Part shown: piece by piece, positions 54,647-63,719 of the stretch
Position numbering within the stretch: position 1 is the first letter of the stretch
Layout of the letters: the number at the start of each line of letters is the position of its first letter
Assembly (NCBI GenBank): GCA_937920235.1
Contig: CALGUK010000034.1
Span: 62,001 to 126,000, forward strand
DNA length: 64,000 bases
Source of the DNA: an uncultured Clostridia bacterium
GTDB taxonomy: Bacteria; Bacillota; Clostridia; Oscillospirales; Acutalibacteraceae
Direction of reading: 5' to 3'
Notes under the pieces: model-generated
The model's input: only the letters and a program-made list of their open reading frames with translations
What the model was told of the DNA's origin: nothing
Databases searched by the model: none
Translations under genes and position numbers: made by a program

Positions 54647-55795
54647 TCATGCCATTTCTTCGGCTAATTTTTTAATCTGTTCAAGATTTCCCTCGTTTAC
54701 CGCTGAATGAATTGTCACAATATTTTCAGCAAATTCTATATTTTTGCTGTTTTCAAAAGCCTTTGTGATTTTATTCTTCACAACAGGTGCCCAGGAACCG
54801 TTTTCAACAATTCCGATTTTACGGTTTCTGTATCCTCTTTCCGTAAGCTCGTTAATAAATTCTCTCATAAACGGGAACAAATCTCCGTTATATGTGGTAG
54901 TTGCCAGAATGATTTTACCGTAACGGAAAGCATCCTCAACAGCTTCTGCCATATCACAGCGTGCAAGGTCATTCACAACAACCTTCGGACAGCCTGCTTT
55001 TTCAAGCTCATCTGCAAGAATTTCCACCGCCTTTTTGGTATTGCCGTAAACCGATGTATAGCAGATAAGCGTACCCTCGCTCTCAACACCGTATGATGAC
55101 CAGATATCATAAAGATTTATATAATATCCGAGATTTTCGGATAAAATCGGTCCGTGCAGAGGATAAATTGTCTGTATATCAAGTCCGGCAAGCTTTTTGA
55201 GAATTGCCTGAACCTGAGCTCCGTATTTTCCGACAATACCGAAATAATATCTTCTTGCCTCACACGCCCAATCCTCTTCTGCATCCAATGCACCGAATTT
55301 TCCGAAAGCATCAGCAGAAAAAAGTGCCTTTTCCGTACTTTCATAGGTCATCATAACCTCAGGCCAATGCACCATAGGAGCGGTATAAAAGCTGAGAGTA
55401 TGTTCACCGAGAGAGAGCGAATCGCCGTCTGTCACAACAACTCTGCGATCTGCAAAATCCGTGCCGAAAAACTTTTTCATTATTGCAAAGGCTCTGTCGG
55501 TTGCAACTATTTTTGCATCAGGATATCTTGTCGCAAATTCATTGACATTTGCGGAATGATCAGGCTCCATATGCTGAACAATAAGGTAGTCGGGTGATTT
55601 TTCTCCGATTTCTCTTTTTATGTTTCCAAGCCACTCATCCTTAAAATTTGCATCAACCGAATCCATAACCGCGATTTTTTCATCGATAATCAGATATGAA
55701 TTATATGCCATACCCTCGGGGACAATATACTGCCCTTCAAAAAGGTCAATTTTTCGGTCGTTAACACCGATATACTTGATATTTGATTTATTCAT
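54647..55795 (-). CDS. Flavodiiron protein (FprA-type)
   Basis: 382 residues. A metallo-beta-lactamase-like N-terminal domain with the diiron motif HMEPDHSANVNEF and later His ligands (APMVHWPEVM; IYPLHGPIL), then a flavodoxin domain (LICYTSVYGNTKKAVEILA). Flavodiiron proteins reduce O2 or NO to protect anaerobes. ATG 55795 lies 8 nt after AAGGAG; a GTG at 55804 is too close. It follows the ZIP gene by about 19 nt. Confidence 0.93.
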   Translation of the reverse strand: MNKSNIKYIGVNDRKIDLFEGQYIVPEGMAYNSYLIIDEKIAVMDSVDANFKDEWLGNIKREIGEKSPDYLIVQHMEPDHSANVNEFATRYPDAKIVATDRAFAIMKKFFGTDFADRRVVVTDGDSLSLGEHTLSFYTAPMVHWPEVMMTYESTEKALFSADAFGKFGALDAEEDWACEARRYYFGIVGKYGAQVQAILKKLAGLDIQTIYPLHGPILSENLGYYINLYDIWSSYGVESEGTLICYTSVYGNTKKAVEILADELEKAGCPKVVVNDLARCDMAEAVEDAFRYGKIILATTTYNGDLFPFMREFINELTERGYRNRKIGIVENGSWAPVVKNKITKAFENSKNIEFAENIVTIHSAVNEGNLEQIKKLAEEMA

Positions 55796-55814
55796 TTTAA
55801 ACACTCCTTACCTT

Positions 55815-56597
55815 TTATCCCAAAAGAACATCAAAAATCAGCATAATACAAAATCCCGCCAACAGTGAATATGTAGCACCGCGCTCACTGCCGTGTGAAT
55901 GTGTCTCGGGAATCATTTCGTCGCTGATAACATACAGCATTGTTCCGCCTGCAAACGCCAGAGCAAAAGGCAGAATTGCGGATGAAAGCGAAACCGCAAA
56001 ATATCCGAGCAATGTGCCGATAACCTCAACCACACCCGTAATAAGTGCTATAATAAACGTCCTTCTGTGGCTTATTCCCGCCGCAAGCATAGGCGTAATT
56101 ATCACCATTCCCTCGGGGATATTCTGCAGAGCAATACCGCCTGCTATAATAAGAGCATCACCCATATTCCCCGTTCCGAAGCCGACACCTGCGGCAATTC
56201 CCTCGGGAAGATTGTGAATGGCAATAGCTATAACAAAAAGCAGAACCTTATTAAGCTGATTTTGTGCATCCGGATGCAATTCCGAGTCAACTCCGGTAAG
56301 CCTGTGAAGATGAGGAACAATTTTATCGATAAGATTGACACATAACGCTCCGCAGAACACACCGATAACAGTTACAACAAGAGGAAATCTGCCGCCATAT
56401 TCCAAAGAGGGCAGAATAAGTCCGATAACCGAAGCGGCAAGCATTACACCTGCAGCAAAAGCAAGTATGATATCGCTGAATTTATGACTGATTTTTTTGA
56501 ATGCAAACCCAAACAGAGCACCGAGAACGGATGCTCCTCCGACTCCGAGAGCCGTTAACAATACAATTTTAATAAAATCACTTCCTATTGCCAGCAT
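55815..56597 (-). CDS. ZIP-family divalent metal transporter
   Basis: 260 residues, about eight membrane helices. AIHNLPEGIAAGVGFGTG (helix 4 metal site) and GIALQNIPEGMVIITPML (helix 5) are the ZIP signatures. It imports Zn2+, Fe2+ or Mn2+. The gene lies directly before the flavodiiron gene, so it could supply iron; inference. There is no Shine-Dalgarno before ATG 56597, so the start is less sure. Confidence 0.88.
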   Translation of the reverse strand: MLAIGSDFIKIVLLTALGVGGASVLGALFGFAFKKISHKFSDIILAFAAGVMLAASVIGLILPSLEYGGRFPLVVTVIGVFCGALCVNLIDKIVPHLHRLTGVDSELHPDAQNQLNKVLLFVIAIAIHNLPEGIAAGVGFGTGNMGDALIIAGGIALQNIPEGMVIITPMLAAGISHRRTFIIALITGVVEVIGTLLGYFAVSLSSAILPFALAFAGGTMLYVISDEMIPETHSHGSERGATYSLLAGFCIMLIFDVLLG

Positions 56598-56627
56598 TAA
56601 TACGGCTTTATTTACTCTGTCTCATTC

Positions 56628-56655
56628 ATTTTAACATAAAGATAAGAAAAGTAAA
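56628..56655 (-). promoter_or_regulatory. Candidate promoter for ZIP/flavodiiron
   Basis: Minus strand TTTACT (56655-56650), 16 nt, TAAAAT (56633-56628). Confidence 0.4.
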
Positions 56656-56667
56656 AGAGGATATTTT

Positions 56668-56724
56668 ATGAAATTGTTTTATAAAGAAAAAGATAATAAG
56701 TTATATATGGGTACAATTATTTAA
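56668..56724 (+). CDS. Possible 18-residue peptide or gene remnant
   Basis: ATG with AAGAGG 7 nt upstream encoding MKLFYKEKDNKLYMGTII, ending in the terminator hairpin at 56723. Too short to classify. It may be a leader-like peptide, a remnant of a longer gene, or chance. Confidence 0.2.
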   Translation: MKLFYKEKDNKLYMGTII

Positions 56725-56758
56725 AAACCACAGGGTACAAATGCTCTCTGTGGTTTTT
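56723..56758. terminator. Terminator after tRNA-Arg
   Basis: 11-bp perfect stem AAAAACCACAG / CTGTGGTTTTT with a 14-nt loop, beginning at the CCA end of the tRNA. Works on either strand. Confidence 0.82.
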
Positions 56759-56832
56759 GGCACCCCCTGCGAGAATCGAACTCACATCTAATCCTTAGGA
56801 GGGATTTATTCTATCCATTGAACTAAGGAGGC
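56758..56832 (-). tRNA. tRNA-Arg (anticodon CCT)
   Basis: 75 nt with encoded CCA. Acceptor GCCTCCT/AGGGGGT, D-stem GTTC/GAAT, anticodon stem AATCC/GGATT with loop CTCCTAA (anticodon CCT, reading AGG), T-stem GTGAG/CTCGC with TTCGATT. All arms close, with a few G-U pairs. Confidence 0.93.
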
Positions 56833-56858
56833 ATATACAGGCGGAATATCCGCCTTTT

Positions 56859-57716
56859 TTATTCTACCGTATAGCTCTGAGACCATTTGCTGACAAGCTT
56901 TTCAAAGTCGTCGCCTTTTACCTGTCTCAGACATTCGGTTCTGTATGCTTCGTAATAATTGTTTGTTTTATCAAAAACATCAATTCTCTCAACAAGAAAT
57001 GCATAGTCGTTAAGAATTACGGTTGCGGCCGTGCCGACCTCCATTTCCTCAACCTCGCTGTAAAATCCCGTGGGAAAGCTTCCGTCATAAGAGGAGTTTA
57101 TAAGAGCATCGTGTACATCCTCTGTTGTTGCTTCTTCCATCGGAGAACCCGTATTTATAAGGCTTGCCGCCTTTGTAAAGCCGTTTATTATGACCGCCTT
57201 TTCCGAATCGGACATCTTTACGGGCGCTCCCTGCTCGTCGATATTGAAAAGGTATCCTGTTGCAAAGCGTATTGCAATATAATTTGACTTGAAATACTTT
57301 TTCAGAGTGTCCTCACTTACGGGAGAAATGCCGCCCTGACCGTAAAAATAATCAAGAAGAATCTCTTCATAAGCCTTTGAGGTCTCGATTTTATAAACAG
57401 TCTGACGAGATACACCGATGCTTTTATAATGAACACCGTACAAATGCCACAAATCGTCAACCATTGAAGAAATTTGTGCTTTTCTTGATGATGAAAGCGT
57501 CAGATCGCGGTTATGAAACTCAGAATTTATCGTGACATATCTTGAAATCGCCTTTTTCAGCTCTCCTTCGTTTCCGTCATATAAATCCTCAAAATATGCA
57601 TATATCTCGTTGTCGATTCCGGTTCCGTTTACCTTTACCTTTGTAAATGCCGAGCATGAGGTCAATGTCAACACAAGAAGTACAACTGCCGTTACCAATG
57701 AAATTATTCTTTTCAC
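56859..57716 (-). CDS. Lipoprotein, probable extracytoplasmic foldase-like protein
   Basis: 285 residues. Signal with lipobox LTLTSC (Cys about 21). The rest is mostly helical, with a SurA/PrsA-like chaperone flavour (DTLKKYFKSNYIAIRFATGYLFN; SYDGSFPTGFYSEVEEMEVG) but no complete parvulin domain I can identify. GTG start with AAAGGAGG, overlapping the upstream gene by 4 nt. It may assist folding of secreted proteins; moderate confidence on function, high on the gene. Confidence 0.8.
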   Translation of the reverse strand: MKRIISLVTAVVLLVLTLTSCSAFTKVKVNGTGIDNEIYAYFEDLYDGNEGELKKAISRYVTINSEFHNRDLTLSSSRKAQISSMVDDLWHLYGVHYKSIGVSRQTVYKIETSKAYEEILLDYFYGQGGISPVSEDTLKKYFKSNYIAIRFATGYLFNIDEQGAPVKMSDSEKAVIINGFTKAASLINTGSPMEEATTEDVHDALINSSYDGSFPTGFYSEVEEMEVGTAATVILNDYAFLVERIDVFDKTNNYYEAYRTECLRQVKGDDFEKLVSKWSQSYTVE

Positions 57717-58411
57717 TCGGCATCCTCCTTTGAATTAAGATATTCAAGGTAAAGCTTTTCCTTTATAAGCCTCTTTTCTTTTTCTTTGCGACGTTCTTCC
57801 CTGATCTTTTCCTTGTTTTTTCCGATGATTCCGTTGCGGTAAAATGAAACGAGCAGCATTGTAATCACCGCACCCACCGCACAGCTTATAAAATCAACCA
57901 TCGTGTCTGTGTTACTCTTCTGCAAGGTCATTGAGTAAATACTATCCATTGAAAATTCATATATTTCCCAGCCGACAGAAATGCCGAGTGCAAATGTCAG
58001 CGAAAACAGTGATGACATTGCAGGGCCGAGATCACCGCGCTTGCGATAAATAATATTTGCAAAGTCATAACCGAACCAGGCAGACAGCACGCCAGAAGCA
58101 AAATGAGTAACTATGTCAAAATGCTCAAATGTTGTGCGGTTATTTATAGTTGAACCGATACACACGCCAATAAAGATAAAGAGCGACAGCATTGTCTGAG
58201 TAGAGGCTTCAACCTCTATGATGAATGATTTTTTTCCGAAAATCTGAAAAAAGTCCCAGAGATGAGTAAAAACAATGGCAAAAATTGCTTCAAGAAACTC
58301 TACGACAGAACCATGAAACAAGCCGAAAATTCCCCAACATAAAATAATCACGCGGAGACACAGCCAGAGTATTCTTTGATTTTTCGGTAAAATGCCGTAG
58401 GTTTTTGTCAT
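57713..58411 (-). CDS. DUF2238-like polytopic membrane protein
   Basis: About 232 residues with six hydrophobic segments and a basic C-terminal tail. FDIVTHFASGVLSAWFGYDF, ALGISVGWEIYEFSMD and DTMVDFISCAVGAV hold conserved His/Glu/Asp residues within helices, similar to the YjdF/DUF2238 family of unknown function. ATG 58411 is preferred to GTG 58423 on RBS spacing (GGTGG). Co-transcribed with the lipoprotein. Confidence 0.78.
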   Translation of the reverse strand: MTKTYGILPKNQRILWLCLRVIILCWGIFGLFHGSVVEFLEAIFAIVFTHLWDFFQIFGKKSFIIEVEASTQTMLSLFIFIGVCIGSTINNRTTFEHFDIVTHFASGVLSAWFGYDFANIIYRKRGDLGPAMSSLFSLTFALGISVGWEIYEFSMDSIYSMTLQKSNTDTMVDFISCAVGAVITMLLVSFYRNGIIGKNKEKIREERRKEKEKRLIKEKLYLEYLNSKEDAE

Positions 58412-58442
58412 TTTAAAATCCACCGTTTATTTTTCTTTATTG

Positions 58443-58471
58443 ATAATAACACATTCTTAACAATTTTACAA
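58443..58471 (-). promoter_or_regulatory. Promoter for the DUF2238-like/lipoprotein pair
   Basis: Minus strand TTGTAA (58471-58466), 17 nt, TATTAT (58448-58443) with extended TG. The -35 overlaps the GH13 stop. Confidence 0.5.
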
Positions 58472-60331
58472 GCGGAGAAGCGAGAATGAGCATCCGTCGA
58501 TATCGACCTCGCCGTTTTTCGTATCATTGCCGTATAACGCTGTTGCCGATGCATAAAATTCCGGTAATTTGTATGTTATGGGATGCTCGTTACGGTTTAC
58601 AATAACCATAATGTCTCCGTTCTCACTGTATCGTCGGTATGCCACACACCCGAGTATTGATGATACGGGATAAAATCGTCCGTCTGCAAACACATCGTTT
58701 TCGCTTCTTATTTTTCCCATTGTTTTATAGAACTCAATGAGCTCTTTGTTCTCTTTGCCCCAGGGATAACAGCCTCTGTTAAAAGGATCCTTATAGCCTT
58801 GCATACCTGCTTCATCGCCGTAATAGATACTTGGCACTCCCGGAAGAGTATATTGAAGGGCAACTGCGCATTTAAGCAGCTTCACGCCCTTTTTGTAAGC
58901 CTCTTCATCAAGAGAATTTGCTGACTGCCACTCGCGGTCGCGGTATTCACAGGATTTTCCTGCCATTTTTGTAATCGCTCTTTCCGTATCGTGAGTTCCG
59001 ATATGATTCATCATCACATCAAGACACTGCTTCGGATAATTTTCAACAATCCGCATTACCGTATCCATAAAGGCCTCTGCCTTGCCGCTTCTGCAGAAAT
59101 CTATCACAGCATTTGCAAAGGGATAATTCATAACCGAATCGAACTGGTCGCCGAGCAAATATCTTCTTCTGTTGCCGTAACTGCGTTTTGTTGTGGCATC
59201 CTCCCAGACCTCTCCCATCAGAAGTGCCTGGGGCTTGGTTTTCTTCAGTCTTGCTCTCAGCTCATCAATAAACACATCCGGAAGCTCGTCGGCAACGTCA
59301 AGTCTGAATCCGTCAGCACCTGCTGTAAGCCATTTTTCTATAATTCCGCCTTCACCGTTTATGAACTCACGGTATTCGCTGACCTCTTCTATGACCTCTG
59401 GGAGAGTCAAAAATCCCCACCAGCTCTGATACTTATCAGGATATTCCGTGAATTTGTACCATTTATAATATTGACTTTCGGGCGAATTATAAGCTCCAAG
59501 GCTTTTATATCTGCCCTTTCTGTTAAAATAAATACTGTCGTCACCCGTATGAGAAAAGACTCCGTCAAGAATAATATGAATTCCCTGTTTTTTTGCTGCG
59601 GAGCACAACGATTTGAAATCCTTTTCGTCACCTAAAACGCTGTCAATTTTACTGTAATCGGCTGTATCGTAACGGTGGTTTGAATGCGACTCAAATATCG
59701 GGTTGAGATAGATACAGTTGACACCGAGGCTCTTTATATACGGCAGTTTCTGTTTAATTCCCCTGAGATCTCCTCCGAAGAAGTCATTATTCAGAATTTT
59801 GCCGTTTTCATCCGGCTTCCACTCCGGCTCACCGTACCAATCGGTACGCATTTTTCTGTCGTCGGGAACACTTTTCTTTTTCTTGCCCGAATTGCAGAAT
59901 CTGTCGGGAAAAATCTGATATATGATTCCGCCCTTGAGCCACTCGGGAGTCACAAAGCCTTTTTTTGTTACCGTAAGCTGCCAATCCTTATGTGCGGAAA
60001 ATGTACCGCTGAACGCACCCACTCCGTTATCCGTCTGCATAACCGAGCTTCTGCCGTAAGATGAAAAAAACTCAAAATGATACCAGTAAAGACCTTCTTT
60101 TTCAATTGACGTAGAAATTTCCCACAGCTCTGCATCGTTGCCGCACATACTCGCCCATTTCATCTCGCGTGCCTCATATCCGCCGTTGTCGTTATGGAGA
60201 ATAAACATAACCTTTGAACAGCCAAATGAACGCGGCATGCAGAGCCGAAGACGGAAAATCTCCTCAGCCTCCACACTTCCGAATTTATCTTTAAAAAACG
60301 GATCTCTTGAATTAAATGGTATAAATCCCAT
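58466..60331 (-). CDS. GH13 alpha-amylase/neopullulanase-type enzyme, intracellular
   Basis: 621 residues. An N-terminal beta domain of ~125 residues (CBM34-like), then the amylase barrel: GGIIYQIFPDRF, GVNCIYLNPIFESHSNHRYD, DGVFSHTG, nucleophile GFRLDVADE, acid GEVWED and IGTHDTERA. It acts on alpha-1,4 and perhaps alpha-1,6 glucans or cyclodextrins. No signal peptide. Confidence 0.94.
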   Translation of the reverse strand: MGFIPFNSRDPFFKDKFGSVEAEEIFRLRLCMPRSFGCSKVMFILHNDNGGYEAREMKWASMCGNDAELWEISTSIEKEGLYWYHFEFFSSYGRSSVMQTDNGVGAFSGTFSAHKDWQLTVTKKGFVTPEWLKGGIIYQIFPDRFCNSGKKKKSVPDDRKMRTDWYGEPEWKPDENGKILNNDFFGGDLRGIKQKLPYIKSLGVNCIYLNPIFESHSNHRYDTADYSKIDSVLGDEKDFKSLCSAAKKQGIHIILDGVFSHTGDDSIYFNRKGRYKSLGAYNSPESQYYKWYKFTEYPDKYQSWWGFLTLPEVIEEVSEYREFINGEGGIIEKWLTAGADGFRLDVADELPDVFIDELRARLKKTKPQALLMGEVWEDATTKRSYGNRRRYLLGDQFDSVMNYPFANAVIDFCRSGKAEAFMDTVMRIVENYPKQCLDVMMNHIGTHDTERAITKMAGKSCEYRDREWQSANSLDEEAYKKGVKLLKCAVALQYTLPGVPSIYYGDEAGMQGYKDPFNRGCYPWGKENKELIEFYKTMGKIRSENDVFADGRFYPVSSILGCVAYRRYSENGDIMVIVNRNEHPITYKLPEFYASATALYGNDTKNGEVDIDGCSFSLLRL

Positions 60332-60362
60332 TGTTACACCGCCAGAAAATCATTATCAATGT

Positions 60363-60391
60363 ATTTTACCAAAATTATATCCATATTGCAA
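60363..60391 (-). promoter_or_regulatory. Promoter for the GH13 gene
   Basis: Minus strand TTGCAA (60391-60386), 17 nt, TAAAAT (60368-60363). Confidence 0.55.
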
Positions 60392-60403
60392 TAGAAATAA
60401 AAC

Positions 60404-60433
60404 AAAGGCAGCTCAATTTGAACTGCCTTTTTC
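60404..60433. terminator. Terminator after the LCAT-like gene
   Basis: AAAGGCAG(T)TCAA / TTGA(G)CTGCCTTT stem with one mismatch; the tail on the minus strand is GTTTTATTT. Confidence 0.75.
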
Positions 60434-60452
60434 ACATTGTTCTGTTTTAGGG

Positions 60453-62426
60453 TTATTCCGCAACACCGGGATTTATTGCATCAGTATTAGGTATGACGAC
60501 ATCTGTAACTTGATTTTTTCCCGGTTCGGTTGAAGGCTTCTCTGTTTCAGAATTTTCAGGCATATCCGTTACGGGATTATTATTTTCCGGTTTTTCGGGC
60601 TTTGTTGCAGGAAGTTCCTCATCTGCCGACTTTATCAAATGAGAGTAAATCTCCAGGTCCTCATCCGAGATTGCCGTAAAAGCAAACTCCTTTATTACAA
60701 ATGTGTGCTGAGCGTTATCAATAGAATATTTTGCGAACACCTTAAACGGCTTATCCGCATTTTCGGGCGACACATCGCTGATTTCCACAGCGGTACTTTC
60801 GCCCGGCTGAAGAACGGTGTTTATCTCAAACGAATATTCAATATCTGCACCGTCGATATAAATATTCCAGATATGTATCGGTGATGTATTTGAAAGATTT
60901 CTGATCTGCAGCTCCGTATCCGACGAAGAATGATATCCCGCATCGGTGTTGTCAAAGCAAATATACAGATTATCAGCATGCTTCTGAGTATAATTGAACT
61001 GAGGGAAGCTTTCATCACAGTAAACGTCGTGAAGGTCTCCCCAGAGGAATCCGCAGACGATTTTATTTGTGTAAGGGTCATTAAAATACTGACCGTGGCC
61101 CTGTCCTATGGCATACCATGTGCTGTCCGGCAAGGCTCCCGTAGAAGCATCTATATCAAATCCGGGTGAAATGTGATAATGTGTCGGATCATCACAGACC
61201 GTTCCCTGCTGAACATAGCCTTCGTCAAAGGTTTCGCCATAAGGAGCACAATATGCACCGCCTGAAGAAAGATATGTATCTATCAGAATATCCGAATTTG
61301 TTCCTTTACTGCTGCAGGCATTATATCCGCAACCAACGATATATCCGATATTGGTTCCCGACTCCTGAAGCTGTGCAAATCTGTCAGCAAGATTATGTCC
61401 TGTGTGGACATCACGATGATATTTTACGGTATCATTATATATTTTTTCGTTTTCTGTCGGATTCAATCCGATGTGATTTATAACCTCATCAAATCTGTCC
61501 ATCGGAATAAAATCAAGAAGAGACGGGAAATTTGATGCTCTGTATTGGATTCTTTCTTCCTGAAGTATTCTGTTTACCGCACCAACAATTCCGTCAAGAG
61601 ATAACAGACGGAAAATCCAATCATAATCCTCTTCCATATCAAAAGAATACTGGATAAACTTCATCAGAGACTGCAAATCGAGGTCAACATATTCGTTCAT
61701 AAGAAGCGTGCTGACAAGTGTTGTTCCTGCCGTTGCAGGATTTGCAAGAATTGCATTTCTGACATTTCCCTTGTATCCGTAATAATAGAGGTACGTTGTG
61801 CCGTACTGTCCGCCGTGACTAAGTCCCATAAGATCAACCCGGTCACTGCCCGTTATATCTTTGACCTCTTCAATATATTCGTCGAGCGCCGCCGCATAGT
61901 CCACCTGGCTTCTTCGCCAGTCAAACGTAAAGCCGAAAACATTTTCCGCTCCGACGCGGTTTATGGCTTCTTCTGCAAATTTACTCTCGGGAATATACTC
62001 ATCCATATCATTCTCGATAAGATATGATGCCTGTGTTGATGCCGCACCCTTCGGATAATAAGTAAGGTTCTGCCAGGATGAACCGTCAGGCATAATTACA
62101 AGCGGCATGAATGCATCCTTGAGAATCGGAGTAAGTGCCTCTACCAGCGCATCTTCTCCGATAGCCATACCTGTTAACATTCCCGGCAAGGCTTCAAGCA
62201 CCTGCTGACCGATCTTGTCAAAATCAAGCGGCCATGCTTTGATTACATCCCCTGTTTCTGCATCAATAATCGGTTCGCCGTTCTCGTCGGCATACACCAA
62301 TGTCGGTCCCGAATATCCCTGAAGAATAACCACCGGAACAGGTTTTTCCGCCTTTGCAAAGCAAAGCATTGATAAAGCGGAAAAGCACAATACTGCCGCA
62401 AGAATTATAGCTAATGCCTTTTTCAT
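60453..62426 (-). CDS. Secreted LCAT-like alpha/beta hydrolase
   Basis: 657 residues. Signal peptide from MKKALAIILAAVLCF to about residue 24, then an alpha/beta-hydrolase with VPVVILQGYSGP and the nucleophile elbow VDLMGLSHGGQYG, in the manner of lecithin:cholesterol acyltransferase-like lipases. A beta-sandwich-like part (about 480-590) and a Pro/Thr/Glu-rich tail follow. Substrate is probably an ester of lipid or polymer. ATG 62426 (AGGGGAGAGG upstream) is preferred to an earlier in-frame ATG at 62495 that lies in the promoter. Confidence 0.87.
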   Translation of the reverse strand: MKKALAIILAAVLCFSALSMLCFAKAEKPVPVVILQGYSGPTLVYADENGEPIIDAETGDVIKAWPLDFDKIGQQVLEALPGMLTGMAIGEDALVEALTPILKDAFMPLVIMPDGSSWQNLTYYPKGAASTQASYLIENDMDEYIPESKFAEEAINRVGAENVFGFTFDWRRSQVDYAAALDEYIEEVKDITGSDRVDLMGLSHGGQYGTTYLYYYGYKGNVRNAILANPATAGTTLVSTLLMNEYVDLDLQSLMKFIQYSFDMEEDYDWIFRLLSLDGIVGAVNRILQEERIQYRASNFPSLLDFIPMDRFDEVINHIGLNPTENEKIYNDTVKYHRDVHTGHNLADRFAQLQESGTNIGYIVGCGYNACSSKGTNSDILIDTYLSSGGAYCAPYGETFDEGYVQQGTVCDDPTHYHISPGFDIDASTGALPDSTWYAIGQGHGQYFNDPYTNKIVCGFLWGDLHDVYCDESFPQFNYTQKHADNLYICFDNTDAGYHSSSDTELQIRNLSNTSPIHIWNIYIDGADIEYSFEINTVLQPGESTAVEISDVSPENADKPFKVFAKYSIDNAQHTFVIKEFAFTAISDEDLEIYSHLIKSADEELPATKPEKPENNNPVTDMPENSETEKPSTEPGKNQVTDVVIPNTDAINPGVAE

Positions 62427-62466
62427 TTTTCCTCTCCCCTTATTATATAAAATATAACACATTTTT

Positions 62467-62495
62467 ATTTTAATCCTTATAAAATACATTGTCAA
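62467..62495 (-). promoter_or_regulatory. Promoter for the LCAT-like gene
   Basis: Minus strand TTGACA (62495-62490), 17 nt, TAAAAT (62472-62467). Confidence 0.65.
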
Positions 62496-62503
62496 TATTT
62501 TAT

Positions 62504-62539
62504 CAAAAAAACAGCGGCATCTTTATACAGATACCGCTG
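62504..62539 (-). terminator. Terminator after the lipoprotein gene
   Basis: Minus strand CAGCGGTATCT / AGATGCCGCTG (one mismatch), 6-nt loop, tail of seven T. Confidence 0.82.
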
Positions 62540-62564
62540 AATACGTTTTATGTTTTACTGTCTT

Positions 62565-63695
62565 TTATTTTGTTGCCCAGCCGAACTCATAGGTAAGAGA
62601 TGATGTGCAGGGGAATTCGACGATAACGGTTCCGTATTCCGCAAGAGCGCCGTTGAAGGTGATATTAGCTGTAATTATCATATTCTTTTCATAAGTAGCA
62701 TATGTCATCTCATCCGTAACCGCATTAATACCGGCACTGATTTTGCAAGGTGCAAATGCAATATCAAAGGAATTTACGGTCATATAATTTTCTGCAGCGT
62801 CAAAATGCTTCAGAACATCCTCTTTTTCACGGACGGAAAATGCCTTTTCGACGGATTCAGCCTCCGGCTTAACTGTCATATTAATTGTTCTGACAAGCTC
62901 TGAAGGAACAAAAATGTATTCGCCCTCTTCGTCTTCTGCATTATTTCCCTTTTCGTCAAGGTCATATACATAAGTAGGAACAACAGATGTATAAATCGGA
63001 TATGTTTTTGTCTCTTCATCCGTATAAAGATCGTCAAGAGTCAATGTGCTTGCCGTCTTTTCTCCGATAGGATAAATGATATCTGTAAGATTCTCTCCGT
63101 TTTGAAGAACATTCTCACCCGAGCTCATAAGGAATGAGCCGATATTCTGAAGTGCGGTATCGGCATAAAGTCGGAATGCCGCACGGAATTTATCCTGATT
63201 TTCAAGTTCCTTGCCGTCCGGTGTTCTGAAAACAACATTTTCGCCGTGGTTAATCCAGAAGGCTTCATTGTATGAAACATAAGGATTTGTTGCACCGTTA
63301 GCTTTAATACTGTTAATCATTTCATTGAAATAATCAAGTATTTCCTGTTGATTTCCGGTAAAGCGTGCCCATTCCTCGTCAGTGATGAGAGCGAGAATTT
63401 TGTCGAAATAATCTGCAGAGCCGAACTTTGACACAAGTTCATAGTAAGAAAGCTTTACTACTCTGTCATCTGATTTTTTGTTGAAATTCTCATAAAGAAT
63501 TGCAAGCTGGTCGCCGGGAAGCACTGTCTTGAGCTCACCGTATGTAAACTCAAAGGAAACATCTCCCAAATCTGTTTTTGCCTCAACGGCAACAGGTCTG
63601 TTCACTTCGGTTTTTTCGCCGCATCCTGCAAATGTAACGATAAGCATTGTAAAAACAAGTACTGCAGCGATAATTTTCATAATATTTTTTTTCAT
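62565..63695 (-). CDS. Lipoprotein of unknown function
   Basis: 376 residues. Lipobox VTFAGC (Cys about 25). The mature part has no motif I recognise; a DEEGEYIFVPSE loop and many aromatic residues suggest a mostly beta exterior domain. It begins 24 nt after the peptidase gene and shares its operon. RBS AAAGGGGAAA. Confidence 0.8.
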   Translation of the reverse strand: MKKNIMKIIAAVLVFTMLIVTFAGCGEKTEVNRPVAVEAKTDLGDVSFEFTYGELKTVLPGDQLAILYENFNKKSDDRVVKLSYYELVSKFGSADYFDKILALITDEEWARFTGNQQEILDYFNEMINSIKANGATNPYVSYNEAFWINHGENVVFRTPDGKELENQDKFRAAFRLYADTALQNIGSFLMSSGENVLQNGENLTDIIYPIGEKTASTLTLDDLYTDEETKTYPIYTSVVPTYVYDLDEKGNNAEDEEGEYIFVPSELVRTINMTVKPEAESVEKAFSVREKEDVLKHFDAAENYMTVNSFDIAFAPCKISAGINAVTDEMTYATYEKNMIITANITFNGALAEYGTVIVEFPCTSSLTYEFGWATK

Positions 63696-63719
63696 ATTCT
63701 TTTTCCCCTTTCGGTGAAA

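Noticed and set aside
58991..59635. 214-codon plus-strand frame
   Set aside because: Antisense to the GH13 amylase gene, whose catalytic motifs are all intact.
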